64,000 nt of DNA from CAVTHW01 sp963734625 (GTDB lineage: Bacteria > Acidobacteriota > Terriglobia > Bryobacterales > Bryobacteraceae). A program made the position numbers and the translations under genes. The DNA lies in assembly GCA_963734625.1 (NCBI GenBank), contig CAVTHW010000019.1:123178-187177 (forward strand), in the 5' to 3' direction. Under the pieces are notes generated by a model, which was given only the letters and a program-made list of their open reading frames with translations, did not search any database and was not told where the DNA came from. Shown one piece after another: positions 45,764-54,147 of the stretch; positions within the stretch are counted from its first letter, which is position 1; each line of letters begins with the position of its first letter.

Positions 45764-47441
45764 GCAGCGGGTCGGCACGGGCCTGGCACAAAAGCGGATC
45801 ACGGATCCGCTTGGCTTCACCAAACCAGCGCAGCGCGTTTGCCCGATCCCCGAGGGCGACATAAAGATAGGCCATCAAGAGAGGCGAGCGGTACTTTTGT
45901 CGCGACGCCTTTAGCAGTTCCTGGATCGTAGTCTCAGCCTTGCCTGGGTCGCCTGCCCGAGCGGACGCGAACGCGGCGAATGCCCCAGCGAAAGGCATCC
46001 CAAGGCCCGATGCTGTTGTTGCGTGGAAAGCCGCCTGCTCGTACTGGCCGTCCATGATCAATGCTCGTGCGATATGGGAGTGCGCCAATGTGTAGTCCGG
46101 GTGCGTTTGGAGCACGCGCCGGAACTGCTCGATGGCGCCGCCATACTGGCGCTGCTGATAAAGGAGCACGCCCATTGTGGCGCCGACCAGCGGCGAAATC
46201 GGATCGCAAAGAGAGGCTCGCTCCGCGTGGTCCATCGCCTCGCCCGCTTCGCCCGCCCAGGAGAGGCAGAGGGCGTACCACACATTCGTCGTCGAGTGAT
46301 TCGGGTGCAGCGCTAGCGCCTGCGTGAAGCAGCGCCGGCTGGCTGCCCAGTCCCAGTCGTAGAGGAATGTTACGAAACCGAGCGAAGCATGGGCTGCGGC
46401 AAAACCGGAGTCGATCGCGAGCGCCCGGCCCAACAGTTGGTGCGCTTCGGGGAAGGACTCGTCGGGCGGAAGAAATCCGTAAAAACCTGAAATGCTAAAG
46501 AAATCCGCCAGCGCGACATAGGGAAGAGCGTAACCGGGGTCCTGTTCAATCGCTCTTTCAAGGCATTGCCGGCACAAGTGCATCCCCTCGCGGCTTCTCT
46601 GGTTCCAGTAGTGGAGACCCTTGAGGTACCATCTGTGGGCCTCAACATCGTCGGTAAAGCGCTGAAGAACTCCGTTTCGCTCGTACGCCAGCAGCTCGAC
46701 ACTCAGCTTTTCAGCGATCGTAAGGGTAATTTCGTCCTGGACATCGAAAATGTCGACCGCGCTTCGACGGTAGGATTCAGACCAAACGTAAGCCTGGCTC
46801 CGCGAATCGACCAATTGCACCACGACGCGGATCCGTTCTCCAGCCTTCGAGACGCTGCCTTCCAGAATCATGTCCGCCCAGACGCGCTCGCGGATCCTGG
46901 GTGAGGCCGACGATTCGTCTCGCAGCAGAAATGCTGAAGTGCGCGCGATAACCCGCAATCCTCGAATGCGTGTCAGAGCGCTGATAATCTGCTCTGCAAG
47001 ACCATCGCAGAAATACTGCTGATCCTGGTTCTTGCTCAGATCTCGGAACGGCAGCACGAGCACCGACGGCTGAGTGGTCCTGACCGGCGTCTCCGCGGGG
47101 TCAACAACTGGTGCGATGAGGCGGTATCCCCTCTTCGGAATCGTCTCTATGAACGTCGGAGCACGAGGGTCGTCGGAAAGCGACTCCCGCAGTTCGGCAA
47201 TGCAGCGGGGCAACACCGATTCCGCGACGAACTCCTTTTCCCAGATCGCCGCCAGGATATCGTCTTTCGAGACCACCTGCCCGGCCCGCTTTGCCAGAAA
47301 CACCAAGAGGTCTGTTAGTTGCCGCCGGAGATGACGAGTATTACCGCGCCGCGAAATCTCGTTGAGTGAGGGCCGAATCAGCCATTCGCCGACCTTGAAC
47401 TCAGCACCGGCCACGGCAACGTCCGCGTCACCAAATCGCAC
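45723..47441 (-). CDS. wHTH-TolB/TPR regulator 4
   Basis: About 572 residues: winged helix (FKVGEWLIRPSLNEISRRGN, VVSKDDILAAIWEKEFVAES, FIETIPKRGYRLIAPV), TolB-N/FlgO-like domain (SVLVLPFRDLSKNQDQQYF, RIRGLRVIARTSAFLL, IFDVQDEITLTIAEKL) and TPRs, ending near LLCQARADPLLNEFRS. GTG at 47441 is chosen because a TATAAT lies 6 bases upstream, so the message could be leaderless, and the longer N-terminus has no family character. It is convergent with the secreted-protein gene. Confidence 0.75.
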   Translation of the reverse strand: MRFGDADVAVAGAEFKVGEWLIRPSLNEISRRGNTRHLRRQLTDLLVFLAKRAGQVVSKDDILAAIWEKEFVAESVLPRCIAELRESLSDDPRAPTFIETIPKRGYRLIAPVVDPAETPVRTTQPSVLVLPFRDLSKNQDQQYFCDGLAEQIISALTRIRGLRVIARTSAFLLRDESSASPRIRERVWADMILEGSVSKAGERIRVVVQLVDSRSQAYVWSESYRRSAVDIFDVQDEITLTIAEKLSVELLAYERNGVLQRFTDDVEAHRWYLKGLHYWNQRSREGMHLCRQCLERAIEQDPGYALPYVALADFFSISGFYGFLPPDESFPEAHQLLGRALAIDSGFAAAHASLGFVTFLYDWDWAASRRCFTQALALHPNHSTTNVWYALCLSWAGEAGEAMDHAERASLCDPISPLVGATMGVLLYQQRQYGGAIEQFRRVLQTHPDYTLAHSHIARALIMDGQYEQAAFHATTASGLGMPFAGAFAAFASARAGDPGKAETTIQELLKASRQKYRSPLLMAYLYVALGDRANALRWFGEAKRIRDPLLCQARADPLLNEFRSAPELQAT

Positions 47442-47448
47442 AAGTGGA

Positions 47449-47454
47449 TTATAA
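47449..47454 (-). promoter_or_regulatory. TATAAT just before regulator 4 start
   Basis: On the minus strand TATAAT ends 7 bases before the GTG at 47441. Transcription would then begin at or next to the start codon, giving a leaderless mRNA. The -35 region is poor. Confidence 0.35.
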
Positions 47455-47870
47455 CCCCCTGCCTCTTTTTTAGTGCGCGCGTGCAGCGGTTCACTCCCAT
47501 CGAGCCGTCTCGACCCCGCCGGGGTGTCCGGTCTGGTAGTGCTGGGCCCAAGGGGCGCCCTGGCTGGCGAGAGTGCCTGCGCCACGAGTCCAGGTTCTCA
47601 GTCCACGGAGAAGACGCGATACGGAACGTTCTTCAACGGGACCTCGAAGACCAACGTGGGAGTCTGACCTTCGCGGCCGCCTCCTCCGCCTGGAGCTTGG
47701 CCGTCCGGCGGCAAACCCCTGCCGCCCGTGCCGCCGAACCCTTGCTGGGCCTGGGGCATTATTTCTTCACTGCTTACCCACAACAGCGTTGCGCCCAGCA
47801 GTGTACCACAACGGCCAACATGGGACGCTCTTCATCTTCAAAGTCGTGACCGGCCGATTCACCGCCGGAC

Positions 47871-47886
47871 TGTACCGATGCTGTAC
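47871..47886. promoter_or_regulatory. Paired TGTAC box, right end of element B
   Basis: TGTAC at 47871-47875 and 47882-47886 (TGTACCGATGCTGTACCGAT). The same word, TGTACCGATGCTGTAC, is at the left end of element B (32395). It ends 82 bases before the att core AATCG at 47968. Confidence 0.6.
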
Positions 47887-47964
47887 CGATGTGGGCATTT
47901 CGTGTCCTTTTCGGCAATCTGGGCCTTTTTGGAATCTGCAAGTTACACATTCTACAAGGCCTAT

Positions 47965-48000
47965 GTGAATCGTGGTTCGAATCCATGCCGGGGAGCCAGC
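47965..48000 (+). other. Attachment site copy 3
   Basis: 36 bases identical to tRNA-Gln 29450-29485 (from GTGAATCG through the CCA and two bases more). No other part of the tRNA is present. It marks the far end of the accessory region. Confidence 0.8.
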
Positions 48001-48204
48001 TTCCAACGTCGCGGCCTGATCCGCCGTTCTTCTTTTCCTGGCTGTACTTTCCTGGTTCGAGTGGCGCAAGATTTCGAACGGTTCGAACAGGGCTGTGTGC
48101 AATGCGCCCTGCTTCCAGAACGCTTTTCCACGACCGGTTGGAGCACCCGACGTTGCTCACTGGCAGGTTGCTGGAGGAACAACTCGCTCGACTCGTCAGT
48201 TCAG

Positions 48205-48894
48205 CTACTCTTTCTGTTTCCGCGGCAGGACTATCGCATCTTCGTCCAAAGCCGCACGCATCGACTCGAGCGCACGTTTGCGCTGCATCACCGGTTCAAC
48301 AAGTCCTTTTTTGGCGGTGAACCAGAACCAACTGGCCGCGACCATGAGGAGCATGTTCATCCACACCAAACCCCACGACGTAGGATTGCCGTTCAAGCGC
48401 CCGACCTCCCAGGTGAAGAGCACCACTGCGATCGTCAGTGAGCCGAAGAACCTCGCCATCCGTGAGGTGCTCAACAAGCCCACTTCGAAGTCGAGTTGCG
48501 CCATCCCCCGATCCAGTTCCTCCCGCAGCGAGGGAGCAAACACCTGCTGTGTTCGTTCGTGCCCCTTTCGCTCGCTGTACAGCGGAACCACCATGGCTAC
48601 TAACGCCCCAGCCGCAACCGCGAATGCTGCGTAATCCCACGCGGACAGCGGGAAGTCGCGCGCAAAGTTCTTGATATGAATGCTCTTCATAAAGAACGCA
48701 AAGAACACGAGCCCCACGCCCACCAGCCCGATCGGCGCCATTATGTACATGGGAAGGAAGTACCACTTGAAGAGGCGCCGCCTGCGGTGTTCCCTTTGCT
48801 GGTACAACGCCACCAGCAGACGAGCGTCTTGCAGGGAGAAGACGGGCTTCTCATTTTGCGTATCCCAGATTGCTTGCAGGTTTTCAAACTCCAT
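48205..48894 (-). CDS. Membrane protein partner of the ECF sigma factor
   Basis: A 229-residue protein. The N-terminal 45 residues are soluble (MEFENLQAIWDTQNEKPVF). Two membrane segments lie near residues 50-72 and 85-105, a cytoplasmic stretch follows (SERKGHERTQQVFAPSLREEL), and a further pair of segments near 150-195. It begins inside the end of the sigma gene (11-base overlap), the usual place for an anti-sigma factor. It lacks a zinc HxxxCxxC motif, so the anti-sigma role rests on position. Confidence 0.6.
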   Translation of the reverse strand: MEFENLQAIWDTQNEKPVFSLQDARLLVALYQQREHRRRRLFKWYFLPMYIMAPIGLVGVGLVFFAFFMKSIHIKNFARDFPLSAWDYAAFAVAAGALVAMVVPLYSERKGHERTQQVFAPSLREELDRGMAQLDFEVGLLSTSRMARFFGSLTIAVVLFTWEVGRLNGNPTSWGLVWMNMLLMVAASWFWFTAKKGLVEPVMQRKRALESMRAALDEDAIVLPRKQKE

Positions 48895-49396
48895 TGCCGA
48901 TTTCCTCTCTGGATTTTCCAGTAAGATGCGCCTTAATCCGGTTGATCTTCACTCCCACGTAGTTCTCCGTGATGCCGAGCATCGCCGCCATTTCCTTATA
49001 GCTGAACCCGTCCAGCAGGAGCAGCGTCAGGAACCGGTCCACCTCGTTCAGTTGCCCGATCTGCTCGTAGAGCCATTCGATCCGCGGGTCCGCAGCGGGC
49101 GAGGCTTGGAGAATCGCGGGCTCCACACCATCCAGCGCTTGCTTCCCGTCGAGATGTCTCCGCTCTTTTTGCGTCCACGCGATGGCCGCATTCAGCGCCA
49201 CGCGATAAATCCACGTCGTGACAGCCGCATCCCCGCGAAAGCCCGGGATCGAACGCCACACCTGGGTGGAAATTTCCTGGAACAGATCCTCTTGGTCTTG
49301 CTGCGTGAATGCATACGCGCGCACTACCTTGAAGAATAGCCCCTGATGGCTCCTCAACCAGCCGTCGAAGATCTGCTGCTGCTCGTCCTTCTGCAT
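48884..49396 (-). CDS. ECF-type RNA polymerase sigma factor
   Basis: A 170-residue sigma-70 family factor. Region 2 is FFKVVRAYAFTQQDQEDLFQEISTQVWRSI with GDAAVTTWIYRVALNAAI. Region 4 is LDGFSYKEMAAMLGITENYVGVKINRIK, a clear helix-turn-helix. Start is ATG at 49396. It forms a two-gene operon with the membrane protein. It lies just outside att copy 3. Confidence 0.85.
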   Translation of the reverse strand: MQKDEQQQIFDGWLRSHQGLFFKVVRAYAFTQQDQEDLFQEISTQVWRSIPGFRGDAAVTTWIYRVALNAAIAWTQKERRHLDGKQALDGVEPAILQASPAADPRIEWLYEQIGQLNEVDRFLTLLLLDGFSYKEMAAMLGITENYVGVKINRIKAHLTGKSREEIGNGV

Positions 49397-49442
49397 CCAA
49401 TCCGTTTTCTATTTCTATTAGTTGCGAACGCGGCCCGAATTC

Positions 49443-49721
49443 TTACAACGGCGCCGGGTCTTGGTCATGAAAAATCGCTTCGATGCGCAGTTTGCTTCGG
49501 TAACGGCTTAGGAAAAGGTACATCTTGATTTTGATTCTACGACCCTGCCTGGTTCGGCCGGTGGGCCTCTCGGGTTTTTCCACCGACAGCAGCAGCGTTC
49601 CGGGAAGCAGCGGCATCGGTGAGTCGGCAATCCACCAGATGCTGACGGAGACCGCAGTTCGTGATATATCCACGGTGCCTACCCAGTCTGGATGCGCGTG
49701 CCAGTTTTGCGCGCACGCCAT
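49443..49721 (-). CDS. Possible PilZ-like fragment
   Basis: A 92-residue frame in which WVGTVDISRTAVSVSI resembles the D-x-S-x-x-G block of PilZ domains, but with Ala for the Gly and without the RxxxR motif. The rest (LLPGTLLLSVEKPE, KMYLFLSRYRSKLRIEAIF) is compatible with a beta-barrel. It could be a decayed gene. There is no clear ribosome site. Confidence 0.3.
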   Translation of the reverse strand: MACAQNWHAHPDWVGTVDISRTAVSVSIWWIADSPMPLLPGTLLLSVEKPERPTGRTRQGRRIKIKMYLFLSRYRSKLRIEAIFHDQDPAPL

Positions 49722-49775
49722 TGGCCTACAAGGAATTGGACTGGTTCGAGCGGAAGGAGGTTCTAGGCCGCAAAA

Positions 49776-49816
49776 GTTCGAAACGTGTCCAAGGTGGGGA
49801 GCCAGCCTTTGGTTTC
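49776..49816 (+). other. Degenerate attachment site copy 4 with TGTAC-like box
   Basis: GTTCGAA ... GGGGAGCCAGCCTTT (15 bases exact at 49796-49810) matches the tRNA-Gln end and its downstream bases, with a damaged T arm. A box TGTAC-N6-TGTTC follows at 49845-49860, starting 41 bases after the CCA (43 in the intact sites). It is probably the remains of an older integration. Confidence 0.45.
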
Positions 49817-49860
49817 AGTGTCTTATTGCAAAAGCCGACGCTCATGTACAAGCCATGTTC

Positions 49861-50116
49861 AAAACGGCGGCGGAGCTGCAAGAGCGAGCACACCAGAAGA
49901 CCCTGTGCTGCATTCCCTCAGGGCTTGAATTGTGCCCCGGGGCCGTGAATCGAGTTGGGATTGCCGGTCCGACAAGAATCCGATCGCGCCAGTGCACTTT
50001 GCAAGATTGCCGCAGCCTGCAAGCCCAATCGGTCGCTTACGGTGGGGATCGGATTACCCCAAACGCGGCCCCCGCACGGCAAAGCACACAGGTGAATACT
50101 CAGAAGGAGGATGAGG
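49861..50116. other. No gene seen between att remnant and CurA fragment
   Basis: Short frames only. The end of the stretch carries AGAAGGAGG, an excellent ribosome site for the truncated CurA-like frame. Confidence 0.35.
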
Positions 50117-50278
50117 ATGGCACAGATAAAGAACCGCCGGATTGTGCTGGCTGCCCGGCCGGCCGGTGAACCAGCTGACACCGACTTCCGTCTGGAAGAA
50201 ACGGACATTCCATCTCCTTGCGACGGCCAGGTGTTGCTGCGCACGTTGTACCTGTCGCTCGACTTGGGCTCGGCTTGA
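50117..50278 (+). pseudogene. N-terminal fragment of a CurA/YncB-like NADP-dependent oxidoreductase
   Basis: A 53-codon frame: NRRIVLAARPAGEPADTDF, RLEETDIPSP, GQVLLRTLYLSLD, then a stop. These are the first 50 residues of the medium-chain reductase family of CurA/prostaglandin reductase type, which normally continues PYMRGRM for about 330 residues. Start codon and ribosome site are intact, so the gene was cut by rearrangement. Confidence 0.65.
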
Positions 50279-50354
50279 GCGAAGAGCAGATTCCCCAAGT
50301 TGCTGTAATTGTTAGGAATCGAAGAAGCTGAAGGAGCGCTTGGAAGACATCAAG

Positions 50355-50397
50355 CTGCGCCCAAGGCAGGTGCGCTACCAAGCTGCGCTACGCCCCG
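50355..50397 (-). pseudogene. 5' half of a tRNA-Pro (UGG)
   Basis: On the minus strand the sequence starts CGGGGCGTAGCGCAGC and runs through the D arm and the anticodon loop CTTGGGC (anticodon TGG), ending GCAG. The 3' half (variable loop, T arm, acceptor partner CGCCCCG) is absent. Such a half tRNA is what remains when DNA recombines at the anticodon loop. Confidence 0.65.
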
Positions 50398-50854
50398 ACT
50401 CTCTACTTCCTTGATTCTAAGATACTTTCCCTGGGGCCGCAAGCGCGTTCTGTCGGGACTGTGCTGGAACTGTGCCCAAACATCCGTTTCTGATGAGAAC
50501 TGCGCCGAGACTCTGGGCCAGTCTTATCAGGTGGTTTCAGGGGGTCTTTTCCACCGCAGATGGTTCGGTGACGACCTCGAAGACCAGGAAGGCTCGGGGG
50601 AGCACCCATCCCCGACGGTAAGCCATTGATTTGTTTGGACCAGGAGCGATTTCCGCGCACCTGCTTTCAGAGCAGTAGCCGACTACGGCACAGCGGGAGA
50701 ACAAGTCACGATCCGCCAAGACCAGCACCAGTCCGGTTACCTAATGGCGGCGGTGCCGGGTTTGCCAATTCTCGCGGACAACCTGCTGGGACGAACCGAA
50801 GGTCGTAGCTGGCGTTCCCCATAAGGAGCGTCCCAACGCGGGATTCCGGTAACA
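50398..50854. other. No gene seen
   Basis: No frame with family character on either strand between the tRNA-Pro half and the HugZ-like gene. GC content and frame use look like decayed coding sequence. Confidence 0.35.
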
Positions 50855-51325
50855 TTACTCCGCGCGGGAGACCCAGCCGGCGCGGCCGAAGCCGCCAACG
50901 AAATAGATATCGCGGACGCTGAACCGGTAGAGAGCGAAGTCACCGAATTGGCTGTAGTCCCTTGCCTCCGGGTGCCGCTCGAGGTAGAGGGCGCGGGCCG
51001 CGGCATCCTCATCCTGGGGAACGGGAGCGAGGTCGCCGATCACGGTCACGCGGGGCGCCGTCTGCGGGCGCTCTTCGGCAGCGGCGTCGAAGACGGTGAG
51101 GCTGACGCGGGGGTCGGCGGCAGCGTTCTGCGTGTGGAGAGCGAGACCGCTGAACAGGAAGACGGGGCGGCCCTGGTCATCCACGGCGTAGCTCGCGAGC
51201 GAGCCGAAGGGATAGCCGGGGGCCGCTTCGGAATGCGTCGAGAGAATGCCGAACCGCCGGAGGCGGAGGAGCGCTTCGGCTTCGGCGCGAAACTCGTCCA
51301 TACCGATCCTCCCCGGGATCTCCAT
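50855..51325 (-). CDS. HugZ-like pyridoxamine 5'-phosphate oxidase-fold protein
   Basis: A 156-residue split-barrel flavin or haem protein. Features are LLRLRRFGILSTHSEAAPGYPFGSLASYAVDDQGRPVF, LALHTQNAAADPRVSLTVF, VTVIGDLAPV, RHPEARDYSQFGDFALYRF and DIYFVGGFGRAGWV; the last motif is typical of the HugZ/haem-utilisation group. It may bind FMN, F420 or haem. ATG at 51325 is preferred; a TTG at 51337 is possible. Confidence 0.8.
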   Translation of the reverse strand: MEIPGRIGMDEFRAEAEALLRLRRFGILSTHSEAAPGYPFGSLASYAVDDQGRPVFLFSGLALHTQNAAADPRVSLTVFDAAAEERPQTAPRVTVIGDLAPVPQDEDAAARALYLERHPEARDYSQFGDFALYRFSVRDIYFVGGFGRAGWVSRAE

Positions 51326-51408
51326 TCTGGATCCCAAACTCCCGTCTAGTGTACACCTAGCCGCGATTCTTGATCCTCCCCAGTTCCGGGCGCGATATCA
51401 TCGGCTCT

Positions 51409-52212
51409 GTGACTCGCCTCCTCGCCATCTGCCCCGCTTTGACGCTACTGCTTTGCGCCTGCGGCGTGAGCCCCACAGTCCCTTCGACGTCTCCCCCTAG
51501 CCAGGAGTCTCCCACTGCCCGCCGGCCGGATGCTCCCCAAACCGAAGCCCGCGAGAGCGGAGGCGGAGGACGTCATCGCCAACGCTACCGCGGCCCGCGC
51601 GGCAGCCAAGCCTCGCAAGACAACGGCGGTGCGGAAGCCGGCAAATTCGACTTCTACGTGATGTCGCTCTCGTGGTCGCCCGGATTCTGCGCCACTGAGG
51701 CGGGCCGGAACGATCCTCTACAATGCGGACCCGGACGTCGCTTCGCCTTCGTCCTGCACGGCCTATGGCCGCAATACGAAAAGGGCGGATGGCCGCAGAA
51801 CTGTTCCACCGAGGCAGCGGATGAAAGCCTGGTCAACAGCATGCTGACCATCATGCCGAGTCCCAAGCTTGTGGCTCACGAGTGGGAGAAGCATGGCACC
51901 TGCAGCGGTCTTTCGCCCAAGGACTACTTCGAGGAAGCTACCGAGGCCTTCAATAGCGTCACGATCCCGCCGCGATACAAGGCCCCGCAACAGCAGATCA
52001 CCGTGAGTCCGGATCAGCTGCGGCATGACTTTGCCGCTGCCAATCCGAAGATCGGAGATCAGGGATTCGTCGTGCTGTGCAGCGGCAATGGGCGCTTCCT
52101 GCAGGAGGTGCGGGCGTGCCTGACGCAGGAGTTAGAGGGCCGGCCGTGCAACCGGGAAGTGCTGCGCGACGCCTGCAAGTCCGATCAGATCATCATGCGC
52201 CCGCTGCGGTGA
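51409..52212 (+). CDS. Ribonuclease T2-family lipoprotein
   Basis: A 267-residue secreted RNase. Starting at GTG 51409 gives a signal peptide with lipobox LCAC, then a Pro/Ser/Gly/Arg-rich linker to about residue 90, and the RNase T2 domain. The two catalytic blocks are FVLHGLWPQYEKGGWPQNC and HEWEKHGTCSGL, which hold both catalytic histidines. SLSWSPGFC and the cysteines suggest disulphides. It probably degrades extracellular RNA for phosphate or nucleosides. Confidence 0.85.
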   Translation: MTRLLAICPALTLLLCACGVSPTVPSTSPPSQESPTARRPDAPQTEARESGGGGRHRQRYRGPRGSQASQDNGGAEAGKFDFYVMSLSWSPGFCATEAGRNDPLQCGPGRRFAFVLHGLWPQYEKGGWPQNCSTEAADESLVNSMLTIMPSPKLVAHEWEKHGTCSGLSPKDYFEEATEAFNSVTIPPRYKAPQQQITVSPDQLRHDFAAANPKIGDQGFVVLCSGNGRFLQEVRACLTQELEGRPCNREVLRDACKSDQIIMRPLR

Positions 52213-52319
52213 TCCCGAATTTACGCCCGCATGTGTTCAATTCTGAACACACCAGGCAGCGGCAAGCTAGTAGATGCCCCTCCACCTCGAGTTCCGGCTG
52301 ATCCTACAGGGCCCCCATC

Positions 52320-52553
52320 TCAGCCCATCTTCTCCCATGGTGCAAGTACTTTGAGATCGCGCCCCAAGAATTCCAGGTCTACGTCTTTGAAGGCGATCAC
52401 GTTGGCAACGGTATCGATAACGTAGAAACGCCCGCAATCCTGTTCCATCCTTGCACTTCGAGATGTACAGAGTTTCTGATTGGTTTGGGCCAACTTCCGA
52501 TTCAATCGCTGGCACAGCGCCCGCGCTGAAACCATCACCTTTTGTTTTCCCAT
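52320..52553 (-). CDS. Small conserved-looking protein, unknown function
   Basis: A 77-residue basic protein: helical start (ARALCQRLNRKLAQTNQKL), then CGRFYVIDTVANVIAFKDVD and LEFLGRDLKVLAPWE. I recall similar short proteins in other Acidobacteria but cannot name a family. Start is ATG at 52553. It stands alone, convergent with the RNase T2 gene. Confidence 0.5.
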   Translation of the reverse strand: MGKQKVMVSARALCQRLNRKLAQTNQKLCTSRSARMEQDCGRFYVIDTVANVIAFKDVDLEFLGRDLKVLAPWEKMG

Positions 52554-52647
52554 GACCTGAGCATATCAGAAGATAAGAATATAAGCAAACAAGCAAACGC
52601 GCGTCGGACCTTCCGCGCCTGCGCCTTCTTCGCCCGCACCATCACTC

Positions 52648-52839
52648 ACGCTCACTTGGGAGTCGGTTTCTTCGATTGGCATCTCCGCGGCGGTGTTGGT
52701 GGTTATGGTGGTCAGCCTGCCGTTCCTGATCAACGTCGACCAATTTAAGCCGATGTTGGAGTCGGAGCTTTCGAGCGTGCTGAACCGCGAAGTGATACTG
52801 GGCAACCTGAAGCTCTCTATAAGAACTCCTTTGGAATAA
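52648..52839 (+). pseudogene. AsmA-like N-terminal fragment
   Basis: One frame reads ISAAVLVVMVVSLPFLINVD, QFKPMLESELSSVLNREV and ILGNLKLSI and then stops. This is the membrane anchor and first conserved block of AsmA-family envelope proteins. No start codon precedes it in frame and the remaining part of AsmA is missing, so it is truncated on both sides. Confidence 0.55.
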
Positions 52840-53041
52840 GACACTCCCTGGTCTTTCTGCGCCCGGAGGAGCCAGAGCCAGCCTCTTCCCGGGCCGCCCG
52901 GATCGCTCGGGATGCAAAGAGAGGGCTTCGACGAAGGCAATTGGGTGTAGAATTCACACAGGCTAGGAGCCGAAATCCTGGTTGCAGTGTAATCCGGTCC
53001 CAGGCCGGGGCCTGCGGCGCTGGAAAAGGAGGACTGTCGCA

Positions 53042-54059
53042 ATGACTCGAGCTACGATTCTCTGGCTGATTTGCCTGATCGCTCTGGCTTCCCTGCTGAT
53101 CGGCACAGACCCCCATGACCAACGAGGACGTAATCACCCTCGGCAAGGCAGGTCTGAGCGAAGATTTCGTCCTGAATTTGGTCCAACAGCAGCCGAGCAC
53201 GTTTTCGACCGATGCGGGCCGGCTGGTGGAGCTGAAGGTCAATGGCCTCAGCGAACGGCTCATCCTGGCAATGGTCAAGAGGAACCCGCCGCAGGAGCCG
53301 CTGACGAGCTATGGATTGATCCAACTGGCGCAAGCGAAGTTCTCCGAGAGCTTCCTGCTCGAGTTGCTGAGCGCGCAGCCGGTGATGATTTCCACTGATG
53401 CCAAGAACATCATCCAACTCAAGCAGGCCGGAGTGAGCGAGAGGGTCCTGACGCAGATTATCAACAAAGGATCGTCCAAACAACTCTCGCAGGGAGCTGC
53501 AGTCAGCGGATATGCCGGACAACAAACGCGCGGAACCGAAGTCGGAGGATTTGTCAGGCAACTGCCCCAGGGAACCGAGGTCGTGGTCCGGCTGATCGAC
53601 GCCATTGACTCGGAGAAGAGCAAGCAGGGTGACACCTTCCGCGCCAGCCTGGACGAGGCGCTCAGCCTTGGCAGCGAAGTGGTCGCGCCCAAAGGCGCAG
53701 ACGCGATCGTCAAGCTGGTTCAGAGCAAGGAATCCGGCAAGTTGACCGGCAGGACGGAGCTGACCGTCGAACTCGCCTCGGTGGCGATCAACGGAAGGCA
53801 GGTACCGTTCAACACGTCATCGGTCTCGCAGTCGAGTGGCTCGCAGACAGCGAAGACCGCGAAGACGGCGGCGGCGGTCGGTGCGGTCGGGGCGATCATC
53901 GGTGCCATTGCGGGTGGCGGCCAGGGCGCTGCGATTGGCGCGGGGGCGGGCGCGGCGGCAGGCGCCGGATCTCAGGTCCTCCTGGGAGGCCAACGCGTGC
54001 TCATTCAGTCGGAGACCGTGCTGACATTCAAGACCGCAGGTCCCGTGGACTTCCTCTGA
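53042..54059 (+). CDS. Secreted protein with helical repeat and glycine-zipper region, frameshifted
   Basis: About 339 residues after repair. ATG 53042 (behind AAAGGAGG) gives a signal peptide (TILWLICLIALASLLIG). The mature part, from MTNEDVITLGKAG, is in the next frame; the five-C run at 53110-53114 is the likely site of one extra base. Residues 25-140 hold repeated helical units (AGLSEDFVLNLVQQQP, KFSESFLLELLSAQP, AGVSERVLTQII). A beta-rich domain follows (GTEVVVRLIDAIDSEKSKQG), then a glycine-zipper segment (GAIIGAIAGGGQGAAIG). It shares the helical unit with 62452-63228. Confidence 0.65.
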
Positions 54060-54147
54060 GGAGGTTTCATGCGACCGTTCGCCTGGGGTGTCATGCACCG
54101 TGTTGTCCGCGGTCTCGGTGGGCCCGGCGCGGACGCGGATCGCGCCG

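Larger units (their letters stand above)
47442..48204. other. Right end of element B; no gene seen
   Basis: Contains a TGTAC box, att copy 3 and AT-poorer flanks. Several short frames cross the tRNA fragment on the minus strand (WIRTT- and MDSNHD-type translations). These are the usual artefacts of reading through a tRNA 3' end and are not genes. The short Gly/Pro-rich minus frame at 47598-47783 has no support. Confidence 0.5.

Noticed and set aside
29484..48000. Integrase or transposase inside the tRNA-Gln elements
   Set aside because: I looked for tyrosine recombinase (RxxRHxxRxxxY), serine recombinase and DDE motifs in the frames of both elements and found none.
47767..48160. Minus-strand frames with WIRTT/MDSNHD-type sequence across att copy 3
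   Set aside because: These translations come from reading through a tRNA 3' end in reverse. They are a well-known annotation artefact.
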